A stretch of DNA of 64,000 nt from Circinella umbellata (lineage: Eukaryota; Mucoromycota; Mucoromycetes; Mucorales; Lichtheimiaceae), in the NCBI GenBank assembly GCA_025093555.1, contig JAIWNF010000046.1:310001-374000 (forward strand), read 5' to 3'. The translations under genes were made by a program, and so were the position numbers. Positions 49,690-60,872 of this stretch are shown here, in pieces. Position 1 is the stretch's first letter, and each line of letters opens with the position of its first letter. Under the pieces are notes generated by a model, which saw only the letters and a program-made list of their open reading frames with translations, did not search any database and was not told the DNA's origin.

Positions 49690-51202
49690 TTATAGCTTAT
49701 TAGCAGGATAAATTTTAGAAAGCCAATTTTTCAAATAAGCATTACATTCATCGGGTTTTTCCCATAATACCCAATGACCTGATCCTGTAATAGCACCTCT
49801 TTCAAGTTGAGGAATATAATTTTCCATACCATGAGTCAAAGCAGGAGGAAGAGCAGCATCTCCATCAGCAGTAACCATTAATGCTGGCTTATTAATAATA
49901 GGATCTAAACCTAAGAGAAAATTATTAATATAATCTTTTTTTTTACTGCGAGAATAACTTTAATTACTTACTTTTACATTCTTCAAAACTAGCCTTTCTT
50001 CTTTTATATAAATTAAGACCACCAGCAGCTCCACGTTTTTGATATTTTTCAACATAATAATCAAGAACCTATAGAATATAAAATAAATAATCTTGCTCTA
50101 TCTCTCTCTTTCTCTTTTTTCTCTGAATAATAAAATACCTTTTGTGGAAGACTGTCACTCTTATCAACAGGTGGTCTACCAGCAACAAGAGTTCCTGTCG
50201 TTTTATCAATAATACCACCTAAATTCTTTGCTTCAGCAATAGGTCTAAAACATCTTTTAAAAAATGCTTCAGTCTAATAATAATAATAATGTTCAGTATT
50301 AATATATTTATATAACATTAATTATCCACACAAATACAACACATGAACTTACATTTTCATCAATTTCTTTTGCAGCTTCAGGTGTTATTAAATGCAATTG
50401 ATAACTAAAGTTAGGTAAAACTTTAACAACATCTTCAACAGAATGATATTGTTGTTCTGGAACAATATAAGGAGTACAAAAACTAGCAACTAAATAAAAT
50501 TATATGTTCAGTTTTTCTTGTTTTGTTTAAAAAGAGTAATAATATAAAAGGGAGAGAACTGTCTTACCTCCAACAACACGATCAGGATAAAATTGAGCAA
50601 AACGCCAAGCAGCTTGACCTCCCCAATCATGTCCAATGACAACTACTGTAGGAATTTCAAGATGATCAAGTAAAGCAGCAAAATCATCGGAAATAGTTTT
50701 ATCACCATAGGCTGAACTTTCTGTTGGAGCATCCTAATATATAACAATTTAAAAAAAAAAGAAAATTAGGGTTTTTTCTTACTTATTAAATCATGTAACA
50801 ATTTTATAATATTTACAGTTTCGCCAAAACCTCGTAATGTAGGAACAACAACACGATAACCTAATTGAACCAGGAACGGAATCTGTTCACGCCAGCCTAC
50901 AAGAAAAAGAAAAGAGAGAGAGTTTTTTTGGTTAAGTCATACACATAAATAATAATATTTTTTTTATTTGATAACATACTACACCAACTAAATAATAATA
51001 AGAGTGTAACAATAAATAAATATAATTTGCATGAAAAAAAAATTAGATATCGCCACAAAAAAAAATAAGCTTACAGGTCAGGCCAACCATGAATAAGTAA
51101 AAGAGCTTTTTTAGATGATTGGTTTTCATCAATATATTGCATACGAATACCATTTACTTTGGCATATTGATGATTAAATGTAGTAGGATCACTTGGGTTC
51201 AT
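49690..51202 (-). CDS. Epoxide-hydrolase-like alpha/beta hydrolase, paralogue B
   Basis: Eight exons: 51202-51075, an 8-nt microexon 50987-50980, 50896-50817, 50733-50568, 50489-50353, 50273-50139, 50068-49972 and 49910-49690, giving 323 aa. The structure mirrors paralogue A at every intron. Active-site features are HGWPD, LWCSWR (completed by the microexon), GHDWGGQ with nucleophile Asp108, and GSGHWVLWEKPDE with His296. Exon 4 matches paralogue A at 45 of 55 codons (my count), with a 68-nt identical stretch. It is convergent with PRP3, 117 bp apart. The two genes are a dispersed duplication about 24 kb apart. The lid region (exons 5-6) is the most diverged, so substrate range may differ (inference). 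Confidence 0.9.
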
Positions 51203-51880
51203 TTTTACAAGTTTAAAAAGTGTAAAGAAGAAAGTAAAAGGAAGCTCTCTTATTCTTTTTTCAATTATTAATACCCTGTTTCCCATTAGCTAAAATCGCA
51301 TTATTAACAGGATATAATTTAAAGAACCGATTTTTTAACCAGCCCTCCACATGACAGCAACCAAAAGAGTCGTGCTTGATTTGACTCCGCTGTCTTCGGC
51401 CTTGTCTTACTATCCTGTCCATTGATACTTGTTCCCATGAGGTGATGTGCGTATGGTATCGCCCAGCTAGTCCCTCAGCGCTCATTACGTTTTTTATTCA
51501 TAAGGGTGTGATATTCCTACCCACTACCAATAATAAATAATAATAATATACATTAATCTAACTCAAAAATAATAATATCGGTCACTTCTCCATTATACCA
51601 TATCAAACAAATCATACCAAATGAAACATATAACAATAACAATCATATGCCAATAATAATAATAATATTATAAAACATATCCATGTATCAATATATTTAA
51701 ACTAAAACAAGTGAACCCACCATCGTGGGATAGGGAAATTATATACCAAAAAATATAAATATAGACAAAATTAAACATTTATCTTGATACTTTAATTGAT
51801 TCTCACAGTTCGCTGTAAAGTTCGGCTGTAAAGTTACCCCAGGGTATGCCAATAAAAATGTAGACAGTCATGCCAGATCA
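51203..51880. other. Spacer at the start of the accessory island
   Basis: Hydrolase B promoter, then a less AT-rich patch at 51290-51490. Its minus-strand frame (74 codons, containing SFGCCHVEGWLKNRFF) is unrecognised and may be a mobile-element remnant. The remainder is plain AT-rich sequence. Confidence 0.4.
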
Positions 51881-53195
51881 TTTAGCCAAGATGGACAGAA
51901 AGAAATTATTCCAAAAGATGGGCTAAATTAAATGATGACGTGAAGAGTAAAGCGATGGCAGATTTTGAAGCGATTGTATTACAAGGGCAAAATATTCCAT
52001 TGTATAAGTGTGAAACTCATTGGTGCGCAGAGCATATGCTGAGGGAAAGTGGGACAACAGATTTGGCCTTCGTGCTAAAAAGACCAAGTAAGTCAAGTAA
52101 TGCTCTGAACATGATTATTCAGTGTTGGATATTCATGGTATTTCCAGTTCATTATTATACAATTTTATAAATATTGGAAAAAACTAACGAACAGAAAACT
52201 GAGGGTAAGTTTATTGGCTTTCTTTCTCTCTCTTTTTAATTCTTAACAACAATAATCATTCTAAACTGACGTACATAAACCTGGCTTACAGTGAGAGTTC
52301 AAGTTCTACTTCTACCACTACTCTCGCTCAAACTTAAAAGTAAGTTCATTGTTTCTTATTGTATATATATAGTGTGCTTTATGAACTTACGAAAGGTTAT
52401 ATGGTGCTCATTTGATCTTATATATAACGATCCATGTACCTCAAGTTCTACTTCCACTTAGCCTACTTCCACTCCTACTACTACTCAAGCACAAAGGTAA
52501 GCTAACGACTGTTTTTGATATATATATATATATATATATAGTGTGTGTGTATTATGAATCTACAAATGGTTATACGGTGCTCATTTGATCCTATATATAA
52601 TGATTCATATAGCTGTGATTCTTCTTCTATGTCCGCTCTTGCTCAAATCAAAAAGTAAGCTAATTAGCTCTTCTTATATTTGTATACATATACATATACA
52701 TACATTGGTTTGCTTTTTAGATATGTTGATTGTTCATACTAATTTGTTCTTATATATGGTTTAAAACGTAGCGTTCCAGACTCTATACCTAACCTTGAAA
52801 CTAGGGTTGAAAAGCTGTAGTAAATTATCCAGCTACTAGCAATGTACTTGTGGAACAGCCAATTGAACTCATGTAAACTTAATATTTATTCTTTCATAAC
52901 AATGATAATAGTTCCATGTCAACAGAAAAAGCAGATAGGTAAAATTATTGAGTAATTATAATTATTTAAGTGATAATGATAGAACTATTTAATCTTAGTA
53001 TTACGATAATTGGATAGTAACGCAGAAGATGGAGAAAATCACTATGGAACTCGTGGACAACCACAAGGAGGACAACGAGGAAGAGATGGTATAAGAGGAC
53101 ATGGAAGACGTGGAGGAAAGTCGAAGAAAAGAAGTCATGAAGGTGAAGAACAACAACAACACTGCGGGAAGTACTTTAGTTATAAAGCCGGTTAG
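51881..53195 (+). pseudogene. Unrecognised gene with tandem S/T-rich exons and an RGG-rich last exon
   Basis: The first clear exon starts after an AG at 51880 and reads PRWTERNYSKRWAKL, then NIPLYKCETHWCAEHML, up to a donor at 52088. Three similar short S/T-rich exons follow (about 52292, 52441, 52612), each reading SSSTST-like and LAQ-like residues and followed by a donor GTAAG. The last exon (about 52998-53195) is basic and RGG-rich (QGGQRGRDGIRGHGRRGGK), like many RNA-binding tails. Stops occur inside the repeated exons (TAA in the first, TAG in the second), and I could not join the parts in one frame, so I treat it as decaying or as a gene whose model I cannot complete. No family was recognised. 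Confidence 0.35.
52292..52775 (+). repeat. Three tandem exon-plus-intron units of about 165 bp
   Basis: Each unit begins with a TTCAAGTTCTACTTC-type coding stretch, then GTAAG, then a TA-rich run, then GGTTATA-GGTGCTCATTTG and TATATATAA-GAT-CAT. Units start at about 52292, 52441 and 52612. The first two are clearly similar; the third is more diverged. Confidence 0.7.
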
Positions 53196-53704
53196 ATATA
53201 GTTAGTAATTGTGAAAAAACAGTTGATTTTTTTTTTATTAAACGAAAAGAGGGTAATAAAAGGAATATTGTTGGTGAATATTGAAGCTACAAAAATATCC
53301 ATTAGTTATAAATGGGAAAAATGGGGCAAATAAGGTGATAAGGTTACTGAAGGGTAATGTGATTGTACGTTAACCAGCATTTATATGTTTTTTCACTAGA
53401 TTTATCTATTTATTAAAAATGGGTAAACTGAGTCAATTTTCCAACTCACACAACCATATTTTTAACTGTATTTTCCCTGGGGTGGATTTTTGGGTATTTT
53501 AGATTATAAATTGGAAAACCACTTTTTAACCTTTTTTATTTTATATTTTTAACCATCATTATATCATGAGGTTAATTACTAAGTAAACTTTGTGATTTTT
53601 GAGATACTTTTTTTATAACCATTATTTTATCAAACTTGGCCCGAAACCACCCTTTTAAATCCACATCTTTATTCAGTTTTTTTTATTAAACAAAAGCAGT
53701 CTAA
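53196..53704. other. Spacer between the RGG gene and the Tnp2-like pseudogene
   Basis: AT-rich, with T-runs and repeated AACCAC/TTTTAACC motifs near 53515-53660. It could contain the end of the transposon, but no clear terminal repeat was found. Confidence 0.35.
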
Positions 53705-55690
53705 CTATATTTTTGAGCTATCAAAATATTTGTGTTTAAACATGGTAGGGTAAGTATAATAATGTTTATTACCAATTAACAGTGATTGCAGTTCCATTGC
53801 CCCACAATCTAAATAACTTGCGTCAGTGACATAATATCGTTGTCGCGAATGATTTCCCGCTGAAATATTGGTGGATGGTGTAGATGCTGTGTCAAGTTCA
53901 AGACGCGTAAATAACAATATACGCTGCTTTCCATTTTGAATATGACTAAATAATAAACAAATTTGATTAAACGTATCACCCCATTCAAGTTGTTTAGTAC
54001 TTTGTCTTCCTCTTTTAGCACGTACATCAAATGACAACGTAAGTTTGACGAATTTTTTATTATCCTTTGATCCTTGACGTGTTTTGGTTGAAAAATATGA
54101 CCGCGTACTGTCAATTCTGATCCAACATGTATCACATCCTCAAGGTCAGTACAATTAACATCATGTCGTGCATAAAGTACAATAATCTGCTCCTTTAGTC
54201 CTATATAATCGCCAACATCAAGTCTCCCAATAGAAGTACAGTAGATATTTGAAAGAAACATTTTTTCATTTTCATCATCCGTTGGTATCATAATTGATTC
54301 AGGTTCTGTAGTTGATGCTGGTATTGAATCATTGCTTTGCTGATTTTCCATCGATACATATTGTTGCCGATGAAATTGTGATGTAAGTGTCATATCAATT
54401 ATAGCATTAAATGCGCTAGCTGCAGGTTTTGATGTGGATCATATACGCGTTTTTAATAATCCATTCAACCTTTCATTTGGGCGTGCGCAAAATAAACTCA
54501 GAGGTCCATAGAGTTCGATTAATCCAGGTACATGTGTCAAATAGTGTTGATTGATGGTGAAGGCATTCACAGGTAGATGTGATGCAAGAAACCTGTGCCA
54601 TCTATCTATAGAACTATAAATTAAGCTGATGAATTAGTAACCATATAAAACTTTCCCCTAACTATACCATAACATGTGCCTTTTAATATCTGCAATATCA
54701 TCTACTATAATTTCATATTGTAATATCAAATCATAAGCCTTCGACAACGCTACCAGTCCTTTTTTTGCCTCTGGTAAATGCTGTGGATTTTTCTTCTTTT
54801 CTTCTTTTGATTGTTGTTGCTGTTTGTCAAGCAATTCAATTACCAATGTTGGAACCACATATCTCATAAACATAATCCAATCCACTGCTCGAGCATATTT
54901 TGTTTGCATTTCCAGGTCTACACAGTATATAAAATAGCCAATCGGTCAGGTTTACTGATATACATTAAGTCATAAATTAGGTTATGAATCGATACTTACT
55001 AATAAAGGATCCATCAAATGTCGCTGGTACATCTCGCTTTGCCTCCACCAATACCAGACCGAGTTGTTTCCTTTATTTGTTATTAAAAGCCAATGTATCA
55101 TTTTTTCCATATTTGCCTGCGAGCATTTCCCAAACCTGATGAGCAATGTTATGCCCCAACATATGTAGTTCATCGATAACGAAATGGTATGGTGTAGTGA
55201 ATGATAATACAAATCAATTATGACTTTTAAATAAACAAAAGCAAACTATCTGGCCTGACTTAGATACTACCTTTTTGGAGCCTTTTCTAAACGAGAATGT
55301 TTTTCGTAATCTTGGTAATGTTCCACTAGATGGAGGAAAACATATCCGTCCATGCTCACCTCGAACACCTTCAATCACACATAAAAGGCAGATAAAATAA
55401 CTCGAGTGACTATGTCCAATTATATCCCCTAGACCAATAATATCACCTCCAGTGAGAATCAAATGTACCTTGAGTGAGATGTTTGTCCATCCGGTGTCGT
55501 TACAACCATTCCTTCATTTTGTAATACTGTGAGTTCATTATAGATAGGCTGTAACATATTGTTGATAATCTTGATCTCTATTACTGTTCCAAGCAGCTGA
55601 TCTGGATCACAACTTTTTACTTTTATTAATTGATCTTTGAGTTGGAAAAAGATCTAAAGAGTATTGACACCTCTTTTTTTTTCCAAGTAT
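53705..55690 (-). pseudogene. CACTA (En/Spm)-type Tnp2-like transposase, broken
   Basis: Fragments in order on the minus strand: YNELTVLQNEGMVVTTPDG (about 55540), LTGGDIIGLGDIIGHSHSSY (about 55450), DELHMLGHNIAHQVWEML (about 55170), AVDWIMFMRYVVPTLVIELL (about 54890), FTINQHYLTHVPGLIELYGP with ARPNERLNGLLKTRI (about 54560-54450), then a polar C-terminal region ending at 53705. The order and wording match the Tnp2/DUF4218 type of transposase seen in plant and fungal CACTA elements. Lesions: TAA at 55073-55075, TGA at 54439-54441, and a frameshift near 55480. The copy is therefore inactive. It is divergent from the accessory ORF at 55748, as expected for a two-gene element. No terminal inverted repeats were identified. 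Confidence 0.6.
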
Positions 55691-55747
55691 TTTTTTATGG
55701 TGTTGTTACACTGATTTTTATGATTGCTTTATATATATATATAATAG

Positions 55748-56388
55748 ATGCCTCCTGAAGGTTCTTCAGAAATCTCAACCACTTTAGCTGTCATGAATGC
55801 TAACCACGAAGCAATACTTTCATCAATTGAAATGTTAAGAAAACTAAAAAAAGAGTCGAAAAACCTACATGAATGTCTTTATAATATTGAAGAAAAAATT
55901 TGAACCAATTGAAAGACATACCCTCAGTTCAAGATATAGAAAGATTGGATGAAAGAAATACTATCGACTAGATCATGCATCCACAAAACGAGGATGGTAA
56001 AGATGATGTTTTGAATGATGAAAGCGTGATTAACTTTATCCATGACTACAGTGAGATTACGATGAAAAAAACAGAACGTAGATTGGAACAAGATATTCTC
56101 AAAATTGTTCGATGGATATGTAATGATATTGAAGAAACTATTGTACACGGCGATAAAAACAAAAAACTACCTACGTGGAAAAGGCTTTCATTCGATAATA
56201 AAAAAACTTATGCTAAATTCGGTGACTGAAGAAGCGCAAAAGAGAGGATTGCCATGTCACCGATATCAAGGGAACTGGTATGTTCATCACTTAGTTTATT
56301 ATTGTTGGTATATCAAGGCCAAGTATCGGAACAAGAAGATTAAGCAAGAAATGACAAGCAGGTACATATGAACTTTCTTATTGAATTT
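55748..56388 (+). pseudogene. Transposon-linked accessory ORF, broken
   Basis: Starts MPPEGSSEISTTLAVMNANH, with a coiled-coil-like segment (SIEMLRKLKKESKNLHECL). Downstream blocks are TERRLEQDILKIVRWICND, KKLPTWKRLSFDNKKTYAKF and EEAQKRGLPCHRYQGNW. It is interrupted by TGA at 55901-55903, TAG at 55969-55971, and a one-base frameshift near 56220 that separates YAKF from TEEAQKRG. The domain resembles small conserved proteins found beside Tnp2-like genes in Mucorales (from memory, unchecked). DNA binding is a guess. It is head-to-head with the Tnp2-like pseudogene. Confidence 0.5.
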
Positions 56389-57368
56389 GAATTTTTTTTA
56401 ATCTAATGTTTATATTTCCAAAGCAATACGGAAAATAGTAATAACATTGGTAGTTCGAAGGTGCAGAGATATTTTATGTGATTTTCATGCTCAATGATAA
56501 AAGCTTTCATTTTACTAGAAACAAAGAAAGAACAAAAAGAACAAGAAAAAAAACAGTCAAAGAATACAGGAGCTTTAAACAGGTAAACTATTGAGCGATC
56601 GTAATGATGAATAAAGGAGTAGATGTTATTGCTATTAAAAAACACTAATGTGATGGTTATCAATAGGAATTGAAACTAATAAGCACTTTATCATGAATAA
56701 AGCACATTACATTATTATTCTTAATAGTTTTACACATTTTACAAAGGATGCTTGTTATTATCTTTTATATTTTAAAATTGATATTGCTCCATCAATTATA
56801 CTTAATTTACAATTTTATTTTTATTAATTATAAAAAAAAATTTCATAATAAAATTGTCTTATATATTATGATGATAAATAGAGGGCAGTACGTAGGCGTA
56901 GTATATAAAAAACATTATATATATTACCATATAAAATGTATATGATAAAATAAAGAATATATTTCTTTTCAGTAAAATTCGGTTTCTGGGGGTTATTTTA
57001 CGTTGGGCACTTATATAAAATATGTGAATATCGGTTATTATTTATGATCGGTTAATTTCGAAGAAATTGCCAAATTAACGGATCACGGATAATAGCCGAT
57101 ATTCACAAATTTTAACATAAGATCACTGAATATTTTACCATGGTGTAACACCCACATCAATTCATCAACAGTAATCATGTTTTTTATCGTTATAAAGTGA
57201 TACTTCAATACAATTATGTTTTATAAATGCTTATACAAAAAACTAAAGAAAAATTATTATGAAAAAGAAAAATTGTTATGAGAAAGAAAAAAGCGCGATA
57301 CAAAAAAAGAGATGTATGAAATGTTGATAAAAAAAATTAGTTCTTTTTTTGCTTTTTGTTGGGAAGCG
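56389..57368. other. Spacer with palindrome
   Basis: AT-rich, with no supported gene. It contains the 112-bp inverted repeat at 57010-57121 and A-rich stretches (57238-57350). Confidence 0.5.
57010..57121. repeat. 112-bp imperfect palindrome
   Basis: Left arm about 57010-57059 and right arm about 57072-57121 are inverted copies around a 13-base loop (CGAAGAAATTGCC). In the core GTGAATATCGG...GGTTAATTT, 30 of 35 positions match by my count. Most mismatches are C/T or A/G transitions. It could fold as a long hairpin; it may be a MITE-like element or an element end. Confidence 0.8.
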
Positions 57369-59404
57369 TTAATGCTTGTGGTAATAAAGATATTTGTTGT
57401 CGTTGTCGTTGTCATCAAGGTCACATTCAAATGTGTAGTTAGGCTTCGTTACTTCTAACTGGTGGGCTTTTATTTGCTGCAAATTGTTTTTGACAATGGA
57501 CTATAATAGATAAAGAACTGTTAGTTTAATTTAAACTGATTTACGATGACAAAAATGATGGCATATAAACTTTTGATAACTAACCTTTGCCACTAACATT
57601 GATCTTATGACACCAAATAAAGAAGAAGTAATTAGTGTCGAGTCTAAAGGAATTTCATCTTCTTCTAAACGTAGCAAACGGGATACATATCCCTTGGGAC
57701 AATCAAGGATTGAAACTTGAATTCTTGTACCTATATAAAAATGATAAACCAGGTAAGTAACACAGTTGAAGTAACAGATTGACTTTAATTGGAATAAAAA
57801 CGTACTTATTTGGTTGATAGCAACGATTCTCAACACTCGGGCCAACGACTCCTTGTTCTTTCCTTTGGACAGAGCGACATTGTACAAATCCTTCATTACT
57901 TTTGGTGAATGAAGGTTCTTCTCTACAAGCTCTTTTTTTGTGACACCTCCGACGTCTAACTTTGCCGTTTCACCAACAGCAACTTCAATTCCATCTTTTA
58001 TTATAAGGATGTCAGGTCGTACGGAACGATGTTGAGATTCGATAGGTCCTGCACCACTGATTGTTCGTTGAGAATAACTCGAACTAAAGTAGCCATACAT
58101 GTCCGATCTCTTTTTTTATGTTCAAAAGTCAGTAAAATTACATTATTCAATAAAAAGTACATGAAATAAATACATACCGACCGACAACTCCAAGATCGTC
58201 GAAGCAACGATCAAATTTGCTCCAACATTGAATAACAAAATCCATTTCGGATCCTTGATAAACGATTTCTTTTAATTTGTTAAAGCGATACATATCTAGA
58301 AAGCTGACAAGTGCTTGCTGAATCCAATACTTGTCAAATTCTTGTTTTGGATTGTAATATCCTGGCTTGGTTATTGAAGTCCATAAACAGTCCAGTAATT
58401 CGTCTTTTACTTCTTCTTCTTCACTACCAACCAAGTTGGCAACGGATACGATATGATTATCAAGGATTTCAAGGATTTCGGGATCAATAGAAGGTAACTT
58501 CCAATTACCAGATTTAAACATCGCCTTTTTTTCTTCGACAGTGAAATACTTATTCCAGCATGTATCGTTAAGGTCAAGAATAAATGAATGCACAGCACTA
58601 TTACATTTATTATATACATGGTTAATGGAGAATAATACACGAGACAAAAGCTTAACTAAGTAAAGTATATAAATAACAACTTACTACTCGTATTCACATT
58701 TCATTTCAAACTCGTACATTATGTCTTCAACAAAAATCTTTTTCTCATTCTCCTTCCGTAATTCCCACTTATTGTCGTCATCCATATCTTCAAAAGCCTT
58801 TATAAATTGCTTTCTTGCTTCATCAGTTAGTATACATGAATCGCCTTTGGACGAGTCCGTTACTGTGGTAGACCCAACAGTTTTTCTTTTTGTGCCTTTT
58901 GATTTTGGTGTTGTCACTGCTTCTGCTTCTAAGTTGGCGCTATCTCTGCCACTACCGTTGTCGCTACTGGAAGCATTTTATTCTTGTGAAAATATTTCTG
59001 ACCAGTTTGGATTCTTATTTGTTGATTTCTATTTTAGATTAGTGTTGTTGGTTAGTAACAGTTTGATAGCACTAACGTATGATCCAATGCCCGTTCAAAC
59101 TGTTGCACTTTTTTTTACCTTTATGTCAAAATGATCAATAGCTTTTTTGAACTCTTTTATCCAGAACGCAGAAGCTTCTAACTTGGGAGAATTTTGTACA
59201 AAGATTTCAGGATTGTGTGTATAAAATCCAGCAAGGCTTGGAGGTTCAGTTGTTTTTTTAAAATACTCTTAAAAATCAAAGATAAATTATTTGAATATTG
59301 CTAATACTTGCCAAGTTATTTATTATACATACTTTTTGTTTACAAATCTTTCTATTATTACCTTTGAATAAATCTGTTAATATATTGTTTGGATTTTGTG
59401 ACAT
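57369..59404 (-). pseudogene. Seven-exon lineage-specific gene with one in-frame stop
   Basis: Exons: 59404-59362, 59267-59119, 59028-58698, 58655-58178, 58107-57806, 57730-57585 and 57500-57369. All phases agree across 1581 nt, about 526 codons. The single lesion is TAA at 58978-58980 (after WSEIFSQE); reading continues in frame on both sides. The N-terminus is MSQNPNNILTDLFKEYFKKT. A Lys/Ser/Thr-rich acidic linker follows, then NWKLPSIDPEILEILDNHI and the block RSVRPDILIIKDGIEVAVGE, which resembles a Pro-Asp...Glu arrangement of PD-(D/E)XK folds. The tail is FECDLDDNDNDNKYLYYHKH. The donor at 58697 (GTGAAT) is unusual but is the only one giving correct phase. Whether the stop is natural or a sequence error decides gene versus pseudogene. 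Function unknown. Confidence 0.6.
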
Positions 59405-60872
59405 TGTTACATAGCAACAGTAGGTACAGGATTTTTCAAAAGAAGTTGACCATGGTGTTTTTGATTTCGCTCATGACATTTTTTAATTCGTATATGCTTC
59501 TTTTATAATCGCGAATGGTGTTTTTAAATTTCGAGATGAATATTTTTTTTAATCGTACATGGCGTTCTTTATATTCACAAATGGTGTTTTTGATTTCGAG
59601 GTAGACGTTTTTTTTAATCGTATATGTTATTTTTGAATCCGCGTTTGCTCTTTTTTTAATCGTAGATGGTGTTTTTTTATTTTGAGGTAGACATCATCAA
59701 TATTCGTAAAACCCAAAGTCTCCTGAGGTCACCAAGTCCATGACTTTTTAATTCCCCGAACCATTGGATAATCATAGATATTAGTGTTTGAATAAGAATA
59801 ACTCAAGATATCAAATGGTGAAGGTCTGCGGAGATAAATACCCATTGACCTGCTCTAAAATCATCAATTGCTGCATAAAGCGTGTTGAAAAGTTTAATGA
59901 CATCCTGATTCCCTTAATGATGTAAACCAATGATCTCATTCAAGATTTTCACTTGGTTACAATTGCTAGATCATCATATTAGAATATATATATACATATA
60001 TAACATGATAAAGTATATAGTATAACTTGCATATTTTTTTATATAATGAAGTATGCGTAATAATTTTCCAACACTTAGAGTAAGATATCTTATGCACTAA
60101 TCATCTTTCTCTCTAAATATGAGCAAAACTCAATAGTATGCAACGTACCAATATAATTGAACTATTGAGATCATAGGTGTTAGTATTTATATATTTATAT
60201 TCTACTATACGGATTTAGCGTATTATAGAAAATTATTAGTTTATTAAATTCAAAATATATTTCAATACTCCACGGCGAAGTATTTTGAATATTTATTACA
60301 ATGCATATATAAGCTTACATAAAATATATGTATAAGATAGTAAAGTACGTATGCCATAAATATATGTTTATAATATACATATATTGAGTATATAATGGTT
60401 TCACTGAATAAAACTATTTATTATAAATTATACAAGGGTTATGGATATACTAACTCACCTATGACCAGCGATGAAATCACCTTCATATATATTGGACAAT
60501 AAACAATCACAAAGTAATAACCAGACTTTTTACAATGTGGATTTTTTTATTCAAGCATTGAGAAATAATATAATTATGCCACAAGCTATTCAAGTCCTAT
60601 TCTTTATTTGTCAAAGAGTACTACAATAAGTCATAAATAATTAAAATATGCTGATAAGCAGCAACATGATTGAATTTATAGTTTATTAAAAGTGAAAATA
60701 AAAAGTGAATGTAAAAAAAAATATGAAAAAATTGTATATAAAAAAGTGAGTATAAAGAAGTAATCATAAAAAGTCTCATAAACTATAAAAATTCTACGAA
60801 GTGTGTGTGTGTGTGATAGTCAGAAGTAAAAAAAAAAAAGGCCAACAAAAAGAGCACAAGGAACAAGCCAAA
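59405..60872. other. Non-coding stretch with minisatellite
   Basis: Upstream flank of the preceding gene and 3' flank of the small gene ending at 60873. It holds the minisatellite at 59452-59690, then AT-rich sequence without ORFs. A (GT)n run lies at 60800-60815. Confidence 0.5.
59452..59690. repeat. Minisatellite, about 62-65 bp period
   Basis: ATGGTGTTTTTGATTTCG-like units start at about 59452, 59515, 59583 and 59665. Each is followed by an AATCGTATATG-like half, giving a secondary period near 31 bp. It lies just upstream of the ATG at 59404 (minus strand), so it may be in that gene's promoter. Confidence 0.75.

Noticed and set aside
51261..51485. 74-codon minus-strand frame as a small gene
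   Set aside because: Unrecognised, partly non-ATG context, no upstream or downstream exons; only mentioned as a possible remnant.
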